Source: JANMAT01 sp031359995 (lineage in GTDB: Bacteria; Actinomycetota; Acidimicrobiia; Acidimicrobiales; Ilumatobacteraceae). From it: a stretch of 64,000 nucleotides of DNA. Every line of letters begins with the position of its first letter. Positions within the stretch are counted from its first letter, which is position 1. Below, piece after piece: positions 57,618-64,000 of this stretch. The notes beneath the pieces were generated by a model. It was given only the letters and a program-made list of their open reading frames with translations, searched no databases and had not been told where the DNA came from. Made by a program: the position numbers and the translations under genes. The stretch covers positions 51,561 to 115,560 of the forward strand of contig JANMAT010000108.1 in NCBI GenBank assembly GCA_031359995.1, given 5' to 3'.

Positions 57618-58232
57618 GGCTCGACGGACAGCTGACCGACCTGGAGACCGCCTCGCTCGAGGCGCACCTTGCCACCTGCGCCGATTGCGACCACCGCGAC
57701 GAGCAGATGGCCGGGCTGCACCGGCTGGTGCGCTTGCGCCCCTCCGAGGCGGTACCCGACCTCGGCGAGCGCATCCTGGCTGCGGCCAACCCGCCGCGGC
57801 CGGGCCACGGCGAGTGGATCCGTTCCAGCCTGCTGGTCGTCGCCCGCGCTGTACGGCGACTCGGCCGGGGCGACCGTGCACGCGTCGCGCCACCTGGGCA
57901 CGCTGGCCTTCGCCTTCGCCATCGGGTTCGTCTACGCGGCGTGGAAGCCGGTGCGGGCGTTCGGTCTGCTGCCCCTCGCCGGCGCGCTGGCGGTGGGCCT
58001 CACCATCACCTCGATCCTCGACCTGGTAGAGGGCCACGCCAACGCGCGGGGCGAAGCCCACCACGTGCTCGACGTGGCCGGGTTGCTGCTGCTGTGGGCG
58101 CTGGCCGGCATGCCCCGGCCCACCGGCTGGCGGCCGGCGTCGCGCCACGAGCACGAGGTGCGGTCACGACGCGCGCTGCGGGCCGCCGCGTCCCGCCGGG
58201 CCGAGGGCGACACGTTGTCCGATGTCGGCTAG
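57618..58232 (+). pseudogene. Frameshifted, N-terminally truncated zinc anti-sigma factor
   Basis: In one frame from about 57618 the sequence reads LDGQLTDLETASLEAHLATC then ADC, a zinc anti-sigma (H-x3-C-x2-C) domain, up to SSLLVVA at 57844. The rest continues in another frame from 57846: ALYGDSAGATVHASRHLGTL and GEAHHVLDVAGLLLLWALAG, a membrane domain known from actinobacterial anti-sigma proteins. A stretch of about nine residues of the first helix seems deleted at the shift. The normal start is missing at the junction with the inverted sigma fragment. A sequencing error could explain the frameshift but not the junction. Confidence 0.7.
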
Positions 58233-59506
58233 CCCGCGCCGGGTTCGACCCCGTCGGCGCCGATCGCGGGCGTGTCCGTCGTGATCACCGGCAGCTGGGC
58301 GGTGGCCATGTCCTGCACGATGCGGCCACCGCTCACGAACGGCAGCACGTCGCGCACGTAGGAGCGGATCGTCTCCTCCATGCCGACGTCGAAGCCGCGT
58401 GCCTCGGACAGGAACCAGCGGTGCTCGAGCAGCTGGTGGTACACCTCGGCCGGCTCCAGGCGATCGGCCAGGTCCATGGGGATGGCGGCGATGGCCGGGT
58501 CGAACACCTGCTCCAACCAGCGCACCGCCACCACCGACTCCGGGAGCGATCGGGTCTGGTACGCGCCGAACTGGCGGATGTCGTTGAGGAGCCGGCGGGC
58601 CTGGTTCTCCTGGGTGCGCAGGCCGGTCAACGAGGCGAGCTTGGGCCCGTGGAAGCCGTTCTCCACGACGCGTGGCGTCAGGCGGATGCGATCGCCCGAC
58701 GGGTTCGAGGTGACCTCCAGCTCCACGACGTCGAAGCCGAGCTCGTTGACGCGGGCGATGCGTTGGGCCACCCGGTAGCGCTCGGTGGGACCGAACGTCT
58801 CGCTGTTGGTGACCTCGGCCCACAGGGCCTCGTAGCGCTCACCGAGGGCCTGGGCGGTGGCCACCGCGTCCACGCTCTCGGGCACCTTGCCCGCAGCCTG
58901 CAGATCGAACAGGCCGCCGAGGAAGTTCTCCATGGCGATGGTGAGGTCGAACGAGCGCTGCCCGTCGGAGAGCTGTTCGTGGTGCTCGCCGGTCTCGACG
59001 TCGACGATGTAGGCCGACAGGGCGCCGGCGTCGCGCCGGAACAGCGTGTTCGACAGCGAGCAGTCGCCCCAGAAGAAGCCGGCGAGGTGGGCCCGCACCA
59101 GCAGGCCGACGAGGGCGTCGAGCAGCTGGTCGCGCAGCTGGGGGATGGACACCTGACCGACGAACAACCGGCGGTAGGGGAGCGAGAAGTCGAGGTGGCG
59201 GGTCACGAGCAGACCCTCGCCGTCGGCGTGGGTGCCGCGGTCGGTGACGACGGCGACCGGCTCCACCGAGGGGATGCTGGCGGTGTTCAGGTGGCGCAGC
59301 AGCGTGTACTCGCGCTCGGCCAGGTGCTCGGGCAGCTCCTTCACCACGTACAGGTGGTCGGCCAGTTCGAGGTACCGCACGATGTGGCGGTGGGCGCCGT
59401 CGGTGCCGATCTTGACGCGCCTGTCGACCCACGTCTCCAGGCGATCGGCGATGGGCAGCTCGAGCAGCCCCTGGTGTTCAGCGGGCGAGGAGACCTGGAC
59501 GCGCAC
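58229..59506 (-). CDS. DUF4032 protein with kinase-like fold
   Basis: A 425-residue protein of the DUF4032 family found in Actinobacteria. The central part resembles a small-molecule or LPS kinase: YLELADHLYVVKELPEHLAE with a Lys, the loop LAGFFWGDCSLSNTLFRRDA replacing HxDxxxxN, and AYIVDVETGEHHE. A C-terminal DUF4032 region follows from about 300. Its role is not known. GTG 59506 is the start used, with a weak CAGGCT hexamer upstream. Its stop overlaps the anti-sigma remnant's stop on the other strand. Confidence 0.8.
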   Translation of the reverse strand: MRVQVSSPAEHQGLLELPIADRLETWVDRRVKIGTDGAHRHIVRYLELADHLYVVKELPEHLAEREYTLLRHLNTASIPSVEPVAVVTDRGTHADGEGLLVTRHLDFSLPYRRLFVGQVSIPQLRDQLLDALVGLLVRAHLAGFFWGDCSLSNTLFRRDAGALSAYIVDVETGEHHEQLSDGQRSFDLTIAMENFLGGLFDLQAAGKVPESVDAVATAQALGERYEALWAEVTNSETFGPTERYRVAQRIARVNELGFDVVELEVTSNPSGDRIRLTPRVVENGFHGPKLASLTGLRTQENQARRLLNDIRQFGAYQTRSLPESVVAVRWLEQVFDPAIAAIPMDLADRLEPAEVYHQLLEHRWFLSEARGFDVGMEETIRSYVRDVLPFVSGGRIVQDMATAQLPVITTDTPAIGADGVEPGAG

Positions 59507-59553
59507 GCCCAGAGCCTGGCACGCCGATCACCCGGCGTGGGGTCGAACCGCGT

Positions 59554-61644
59554 TCAGCTCTTGCCGTTCCCGTTGTGCACGGTGGCCCTGGCCTTGTCGA
59601 CAAGGTGGTCGGGGAGGACGTCGTAGTGGTCGTGGGTGGCCTCGAACCGACCTCGTCCGCCGGTCATCGAGCGCAGGTCGATGGCGTAGCGGGTGAGCTC
59701 GGCGGTGGGCACGATGGCCGAGATCTCCTGGTGCGACGACTCGATCTGCTCGGTGCCCAACACGCGGCCGCGGCGCGAGTTGATGTCGCCCATCACGTCG
59801 CCCTGTAGGCCCGCGGGCACCTCGACCTTCAGCAGCGAGACCGGTTCGAGCACCACGACGCGAGCCTTGGTCATGGCCTCCTTGAAACCGAGCGACGCCG
59901 CGGTCCTGAACGCCATCTCGGAGGAGTCGACCGCGTGGAACTTGCCGTCGAAGCACTCGACGCGCACGTCGACCACCGGGAAGCCGTGCACGCCACCGTG
60001 CACCATCGTCTCCTCGACGCCCTTCTGCACCGCGGGGATGTACTGGCGGGGGATGGCGCCGCCGACGATGGAGTCGACGAACTCGAACCCCTTGCCCCGC
60101 TCGAGCGGGGCGACGCGCAGGAACGCCACGGCGTACTGGCCGTGACCGCCGGACTGCTTCTTGACCTTGCCCTCGGCCTCGGCCGCGCCGGCGATGGTCT
60201 CGCGGTAGGGCACGCGCAGGTCTTCGGTCACCACGTTCACCCCGAACTTGCGGGCCAGGCGTTCGAGCACGACCGACAGGTGGGTGTCGCCGGCGCCGCG
60301 CAGCACGGTCTGGTGGGTCTCTTCGCGGCGCTCCACGGAAAGCGAGGTGTCCTCCACCTGCAGCCGCTGCAGCGCGGCCGACAACTTGTCGTCGTCGGCC
60401 TGCGTCTTGGCCTTGATGGCCAGCGCGTACACCGCGGGTGCCGGCGCGATCGGTGGCACGGTGACGGGCTTGCCCTTGGGCGTGAGCGTGTGGCCGGTAC
60501 GGGTGCCGGCCAGCTTGGCCACCGCAGCGATGTCGCCGGCGCGCACCTCGGTGACGGGGATCTGGTCCTTGCCGCGCAGCATGAACAGGCCGTGCAGGCG
60601 CTCGTCGGCACCGGTGGCCGGGTTGAGCAGGTGGTCGTCGGTCTTCACGGTGCCCGACAGCACCTTGAACAGCGAGAGCTGGCCGACGAACTGGTCGACG
60701 ACGGTCTTGAACACGAAGGCCAGCGGCTCGGCGGCGGCATCGGCGCCGATGGCCACCTCGGTGCCGCCGGCGACCACGGTCGACTGGCGATCGGCGGGCG
60801 ACGGGCCGAGCTCGCAGATGAAGTCGGCCAGGCGGTCGACGCCGATGCCGGTGGCCGCCGAGCCGCACAGCACGGGGAACTCGACGCAGTCGAGGACCGC
60901 GTGGGCCAGCGTGCGCTCGAGCTCATCCACGCTGGGCACGTCGCCCGACAGGTAGCGCTCGAGCTGCTCGTCGTCGCCGGTGACGATCTCCTCCACGAGC
61001 AGGTCGTGCATCTCGTGCTCGGCCACTTCGATGTCGGGCGGCAGCGGCGCGCCGTGGTGGCTGCCGTCGGCGTCGTATTCGATGGCCTCCTCGGTCAGCA
61101 CGTTGGCCACGCCGTGGAGCGCGCCGGCCTCGCCGAGGGGCAGTTCGAGCGGGGCGAACCCGCTGCCGAACGTGGCCCGCAACTGGTCGAGCACGTGCTG
61201 GAAGTTGGCGCGGTCCTTGTCCTCCTTGTTCACGAAGACCATGCGGGGCAGTCTCAGCTCGGCACAGCGCTTCCAGAGGATCTCGGTCTGCACCTCGACG
61301 CCTTCCACCGCGCTCACGACGAACACGGCGAGGTCGGCGACACGCAACGCCGCCTCGGCCTCGCCCATGAAGTCGGCGTACCCGGGCGTGTCGATCAGGT
61401 TGATCTTGCACGTCTGGCCGGCGTCGGTGGTCCATTCGAACGGGGCGAGGGCCATCGACAGCGAGATGCCGCGCTTGTGCTCCTCGGCTTCGGTGTCACA
61501 CGCGGTGCTGCCGTCTTCCACGCGTCCGGCACGGGTGATCGCCTTGGCCTGCACGAGGAGGGCCTCGGCCAGGGTCGTCTTCCCACTGCCACCGTGGCCC
61601 ACCAGCGCCACGTTGCGGATCTGCTCGGTCGGGTAGCTCGGCAT
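59554..61644 (-). CDS. Elongation factor G-like GTPase (EF-G2 type)
   Basis: A 696-residue translational GTPase paralogue. The G1 loop is VALVGHGGSGKTTLAEALL, G2 has EEHKRGISLSM, G3 is LIDTPGYADFMGE, and G4 is FVNKEDKDRANF. Domains II to V follow, with domain IV GGHGQYAVAFLRVAPLE. The G1 loop and the RGIS switch differ from canonical EF-G (AHIDAGKTT, RGITI). This matches the poorly understood EF-G-like group of Actinobacteria rather than the housekeeping fusA. ATG 61644 has AGGGGGG at 61655-61649, and TACATT at 61679-61674 is a likely -10. Confidence 0.9.
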   Translation of the reverse strand: MPSYPTEQIRNVALVGHGGSGKTTLAEALLVQAKAITRAGRVEDGSTACDTEAEEHKRGISLSMALAPFEWTTDAGQTCKINLIDTPGYADFMGEAEAALRVADLAVFVVSAVEGVEVQTEILWKRCAELRLPRMVFVNKEDKDRANFQHVLDQLRATFGSGFAPLELPLGEAGALHGVANVLTEEAIEYDADGSHHGAPLPPDIEVAEHEMHDLLVEEIVTGDDEQLERYLSGDVPSVDELERTLAHAVLDCVEFPVLCGSAATGIGVDRLADFICELGPSPADRQSTVVAGGTEVAIGADAAAEPLAFVFKTVVDQFVGQLSLFKVLSGTVKTDDHLLNPATGADERLHGLFMLRGKDQIPVTEVRAGDIAAVAKLAGTRTGHTLTPKGKPVTVPPIAPAPAVYALAIKAKTQADDDKLSAALQRLQVEDTSLSVERREETHQTVLRGAGDTHLSVVLERLARKFGVNVVTEDLRVPYRETIAGAAEAEGKVKKQSGGHGQYAVAFLRVAPLERGKGFEFVDSIVGGAIPRQYIPAVQKGVEETMVHGGVHGFPVVDVRVECFDGKFHAVDSSEMAFRTAASLGFKEAMTKARVVVLEPVSLLKVEVPAGLQGDVMGDINSRRGRVLGTEQIESSHQEISAIVPTAELTRYAIDLRSMTGGRGRFEATHDHYDVLPDHLVDKARATVHNGNGKS

Positions 61645-61673
61645 GGACCCCCCTGGTCAGTCGCTCGGGCCCG

Positions 61674-61679
61674 AATGTA
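61674..61679 (-). promoter_or_regulatory. -10 element TACATT for the EF-G-like gene
   Basis: TACATT on the minus strand lies 29 bases before ATG 61644. This leaves room for a leader with the AGGGGGG ribosome binding site, unlike the leaderless genes nearby. Confidence 0.45.
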
Positions 61680-61787
61680 CCCGGGCGTGCGATGGCCCCG
61701 TGACGGCCCGAGCGCCCCCGGTGGGGAGGCCTTGGTCCCTGGACGTGACCCTGCGCACGGGTGACCTCGAACCGCCCTCGCCGGCGC

Positions 61788-62117
61788 TCAGGCGGCCAGG
61801 TCGGCCATGGCCCGCAGTTCGCCGCCGATGACCAGGGCGTGGCGGCGCAGCGCGTCGAGCGGCGCGTCGTCCCAACGATCGGCGTGGATCGAAGCGATCC
61901 GGTCGGCCAGTGCCGCGGCGGTGGCGGCCGCGTCGGCACCGACGGCTACGCCGAGCGCGCCGGCGGCGTCGGCCACGTGCTGCTCGACGGTGGCGGCGTG
62001 GCGTTGGGCCGTGGCGTGGGCGTCGGGATCGTCACGGGTGGCGTCGAGGGCTTCCCGCAGGCGGCGGGGGAAGCTGCGGAACGCGACCGCGAGGTCGCTC
62101 GGTGCTGTCTCACTCAT
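61788..62117 (-). CDS. Small helical hypothetical protein
   Basis: A 109-residue Ala-rich, predicted all-helical soluble protein. It starts MSETAPSDLAVAFRSFPRRL and contains AQRHAATVEQHVADAAGALG, which loosely recalls DinB-like four-helix proteins. I do not recognise a family. ATG 62117 follows TACGGT by 7 bases; upstream in-frame residues are thus not coding. It is divergent from pgsA and precedes the EF-G-like gene by 143 bases. Confidence 0.6.
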   Translation of the reverse strand: MSETAPSDLAVAFRSFPRRLREALDATRDDPDAHATAQRHAATVEQHVADAAGALGVAVGADAAATAAALADRIASIHADRWDDAPLDALRRHALVIGGELRAMADLAA

Positions 62118-62124
62118 GCTGGTC

Positions 62125-62130
62125 ACCGTA
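62125..62130 (-). promoter_or_regulatory. -10 element TACGGT, leaderless start of the small helical protein
   Basis: On the minus strand TACGGT is followed by 7 bases and ATG 62117. Confidence 0.45.
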
Positions 62131-62192
62131 CCCAACCAGGGGAAACACTGAAACGTGACGATCACCGCCCGCTCCGGCGCCGGCCGGCGGTG

Positions 62193-62198
62193 TAACCT
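62193..62198 (+). promoter_or_regulatory. -10 element TAACCT, leaderless pgsA start
   Basis: TAACCT is followed by 7 bases and ATG 62206. Confidence 0.5.
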
Positions 62199-62205
62199 GA
62201 TTGCG

Positions 62206-62901
62206 ATGTTCGACGGTCGTTTTCGTGCCCCCATCGAGAAGGCCGTGCGACCGGTCGGTCAGGGCCTCCGCCGCACCGGCATGAGCCCCGACCACCTCAC
62301 GGCCATCGGTCTGCTCGTCGCCGCGGCCGCCGCCGTGGTCATCGGTCGGGGCGCGCTGCGCGGCGGTCTGCTGCTCGTGGTGCTGGCCGCCCTGCCCGAT
62401 CTTCTCGACGGTGCGCTGGCCAAGGCGGCCAACGTGGCCAGCCAGCGGGGGGCGTTCTTCGACTCCGTGGCCGACCGCGTCACCGACGCGCTCCTTTTCG
62501 GCGGTGTCGCCTGGCACCTGGCCAGCGCCAGCCGCCCTCACCTCGCCCTCCTGCCGTTCGCGGTCATGGGGGTGTCGCAGCTCATCTCCTACGAGCGGGC
62601 CAAGGCCGAGTCGCTCGGGCTCACGGCCAAGGGTGGGCTCATGGAGCGCGCCGAGCGCATCATCCTGCTGTGCCTCGGTCTGCTGTTCGACTCGCTGCTC
62701 GTGCCGGTGCTGTGGCTCATGCTCGTCCTCACGTGCATCACGGCCGTGCAGCGGTTCGTGAAGGTGTGGAAGCAGGCGAACGTGGCTCCGGCCACGGCGG
62801 CCAAGCTCGAGGCCCGCGACTCCCGCCGGGTGGCGCGCCGCTCGGCGCGGGTGAGCCGGCGCCGCACGCTGCTGCAGCAGCGCCGCCGCCCCACGCGGTG
62901 A
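62206..62901 (+). CDS. pgsA: CDP-alcohol phosphatidyltransferase, probable phosphatidylinositol phosphate synthase
   Basis: A 231-residue membrane enzyme that joins CDP-diacylglycerol to an alcohol, probably inositol phosphate. The signature appears as LLDGALAKAANVASQRGAFF then DSVADRVTDALL. The D-G-x2-A-R motif has Lys in place of Arg (DGALAK), while all four Asp residues and spacing are kept. About six membrane helices are followed by a very basic tail (RVARRSARVSRRRTLLQQRR). The next gene, a PatA-like acyltransferase overlapping by four bases, supports a role in phosphoinositide or mannoside synthesis. ATG 62206 follows TAACCT by 7 bases. Confidence 0.87.
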   Translation: MFDGRFRAPIEKAVRPVGQGLRRTGMSPDHLTAIGLLVAAAAAVVIGRGALRGGLLLVVLAALPDLLDGALAKAANVASQRGAFFDSVADRVTDALLFGGVAWHLASASRPHLALLPFAVMGVSQLISYERAKAESLGLTAKGGLMERAERIILLCLGLLFDSLLVPVLWLMLVLTCITAVQRFVKVWKQANVAPATAAKLEARDSRRVARRSARVSRRRTLLQQRRRPTR

Positions 62902-63806
62902 CCGAGCGCGAGGGTCGGTTCGACCGCTTCGGTCTGCGCGGGTTCAAGCTCGCCAGCCTGGCCGCGCAGTCGATGCCCGGGCCGGTGGCGCGGGCGACCG
63001 CACTGTCGCTGGGCATGGCCTTCGCCCAGGGGATGCGCTCGAAGCGGGCCATGGTCGAGCGCCACCTGCAGCGGGTGAACCCGGGACTGCAGGGCCACGC
63101 CCTGCGCCGTGCCGCCAACGACGCGTTCGACTCGTACGCCCGCTACTGGGTGGAGAGCTTCCGGCTGCCGTCGCTGCCGGCGTCGGAGGTGAAGCGCCAC
63201 ATGGCCACCGAGGGCTACGCCAACGTGCTGGGTGGGTTGAAGAACGGCACCGGAGTGATCCTGGCCCTGCCGCACCTGGGCGGTTGGGAGTGGGCCGGTC
63301 GTTGGGTCGCCGACCAGAAGATCCCGATCACCGTGGTGGTGGAGACGATCGAGCCGCCCGAGCTGTTCGAGTGGTTCCGCGACCTGCGCTCGAAGCTGGG
63401 CATGACGGTGGTGCCGCTCGGCCCCGGTGCGGCCGCCGCGTGCCTGAAGGCGCTGAAGCAGAACGAGGTGCTGGCCCTGCTGTCGGACCGCGACATCGGT
63501 GGCGGTGGCGTGCCGGTCACGTTCTTCGGCGAGCAGACGACGCTGCCGGCGGGCCCGGCCACGCTCGCGCTGCGCACCGGCGCGCCGGTGCTGCCGACGG
63601 CGGTGTACTTCACGCAGAGGGGCGATGGACATCTCGGCGTGATCCATCCGCCGGTCACGATCGAGCGCACGGGCAAGCTCCGCGCCGATGTCGCCACCTT
63701 CACCCAGGCCATGGCGACCGACCTCGAGAGCCTCATCCGCCGTGCGCCCGAGCAGTGGCACTTGTTCCAGCCCAACTGGCCATCCGACCCCGGATATGGC
63801 CTCTGA
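62898..63806 (+). CDS. PatA-like phosphatidylinositol mannoside acyltransferase
   Basis: A 302-residue lipid A/PIM acyltransferase-family enzyme (LPLAT superfamily). The catalytic HX4E region is ILALPHLGGWEWAGRWVADQ. Other blocks are VAALLSDRDIGGGG-like LLSDRDIGGGGVPVTFFGEQ and APVLPTAVYFTQRGDG. The C-terminus PEQWHLFQPNW is typical. GTG 62898 overlaps the pgsA stop, giving the conserved pgsA-patA pair of Actinobacteria. The pimA mannosyltransferase that usually follows is not present downstream within the window. Confidence 0.87.
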   Translation: MTEREGRFDRFGLRGFKLASLAAQSMPGPVARATALSLGMAFAQGMRSKRAMVERHLQRVNPGLQGHALRRAANDAFDSYARYWVESFRLPSLPASEVKRHMATEGYANVLGGLKNGTGVILALPHLGGWEWAGRWVADQKIPITVVVETIEPPELFEWFRDLRSKLGMTVVPLGPGAAAACLKALKQNEVLALLSDRDIGGGGVPVTFFGEQTTLPAGPATLALRTGAPVLPTAVYFTQRGDGHLGVIHPPVTIERTGKLRADVATFTQAMATDLESLIRRAPEQWHLFQPNWPSDPGYGL

Positions 63807-63861
63807 ATCTACGTATGTCGCGAGCCCGTGATCCCACTGCCCGTGGATGGCGACAACTGAC

Positions 63862-63867
63862 TACACT
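63862..63867 (+). promoter_or_regulatory. -10 element TACACT, leaderless start of the last gene
   Basis: TACACT is followed by 6 bases and ATG 63874. Confidence 0.45.
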
Positions 63868-63873
63868 GTCGTC

Positions 63874-64000
63874 ATGGGTGTGGTGTCCATCCGCTTCTCC
63901 GACGAACCGGTGCACGATCGGCTGCGTGAAGTCGCCCGCCGCCAGCGGGTTGCCCTGTCGACGTTGGCCGAGCGTCTCATCGACGAGGGTCTCCGTTCCG
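63874..64000 (+). CDS. Ribbon-helix-helix protein, probable antitoxin (3' end outside window)
   Basis: The first 42 codons are visible: MGVVSIRFSDEPVHDRLREV, then ARRQRVALSTLAERLIDEGL. This is the beta-strand plus two-helix pattern of Arc/MetJ-type ribbon-helix-helix proteins found in toxin-antitoxin pairs. ATG 63874 follows TACACT by 6 bases. A toxin gene would be expected downstream, beyond the window. The gene is cut by the window end. Confidence 0.65.
   Translation, partial: MGVVSIRFSDEPVHDRLREVARRQRVALSTLAERLIDEGLRS

Noticed and set aside
57669..58232. Independent membrane protein of 187 codons
   Set aside because: Its first part is out of phase with the zinc anti-sigma domain; only the second part shows the anti-sigma membrane region, so a frameshifted pseudogene fits better.
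59554..61644. Housekeeping elongation factor G
   Set aside because: The G1 loop GHGGSGKTT and RGIS switch differ from canonical EF-G, and no ribosomal protein genes are adjacent.
1..64000. tRNA or rRNA genes
   Set aside because: No cloverleaf with GGTTCGANTCC arm or rRNA-like conserved tract was found by eye in the intergenic gaps; a tRNA search program would be decisive.

Overview
The window is a GC-rich, gene-dense chromosomal segment from an actinobacterium. A lineage near Acidimicrobiia/Ilumatobacter is my inference from gene content and order. The supporting markers are a division and cell-wall cluster without ftsA, SepF and DivIVA, a proteasome activator of the Bpa/PafE family, mycothiol ligase MshC, F420-linked enzymes, a type-2-like IleS under a T-box, and the PgsA/PatA-like phosphoinositide pair. 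I found no rRNA, tRNA, CRISPR array or intact transposase.

Layout. 1-8.4 kb: murD (3' end), ftsW, murG, murC, murB, ftsQ, ftsZ, a possible 35-codon ORF and yggS, mostly chained by 4-base stop/start overlaps. 8.4-16 kb: sepF, divIVA, T-box plus ileS, yggU, a cysteine-less DksA-like protein, lspA and an RluA-family pseudouridine synthase. 16-22 kb: an Rrf2 regulator, an alkaline-phosphatase-fold enzyme, the proteasome activator, and dnaE behind an unusual control region with a perfect palindrome and three DnaA-box-like sites. 22-27 kb: a hypothetical protein, a nitroreductase, a DUF255/thioredoxin-like protein, a diguanylate cyclase and a NERD-like protein. 27-34 kb: a nucleoside deoxyribosyltransferase and a menaquinone block (menA, menH, menD, menF, menG) with a DsbA/FrnE-like oxidoreductase. 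34-42 kb: a 2OG-Fe(II) oxygenase, then the most intriguing locus: a TPR-CHAT cysteine protease divergent from a cytosolic subtilisin-like protease with a hexapeptide repeat, an acyl-CoA synthetase, an ECF sigma factor and its small partner. 42-52 kb: a lytic transglycosylase, MaoC dehydratase, LLM flavin oxidoreductase, FabI, NpdG, MshC, a PlsC-like acyltransferase and a secreted LamG/beta-helix protein. 52-64 kb: thrS, RIO-like kinase, HIT hydrolase, a membrane protein, an AbiEi/DUF559 gene between 33-bp direct repeats, a wrecked ECF sigma/anti-sigma locus, a DUF4032 protein, an EF-G-like GTPase, a small helical protein, pgsA, a PatA-like acyltransferase and the start of a ribbon-helix-helix gene cut by the window end.

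Two themes run through the window. First, at least 18 genes start 6-9 nt downstream of a TANNNT hexamer, the geometry of leaderless transcripts; I used this to fix several start codons. Second, the ECF sigma / small partner / S8 protease / TPR-CHAT group looks like a regulated proteolytic (conflict or stress) module, and it is my best candidate for an undescribed system. All functional statements are read from protein motifs and gene order by eye. No database search was run.
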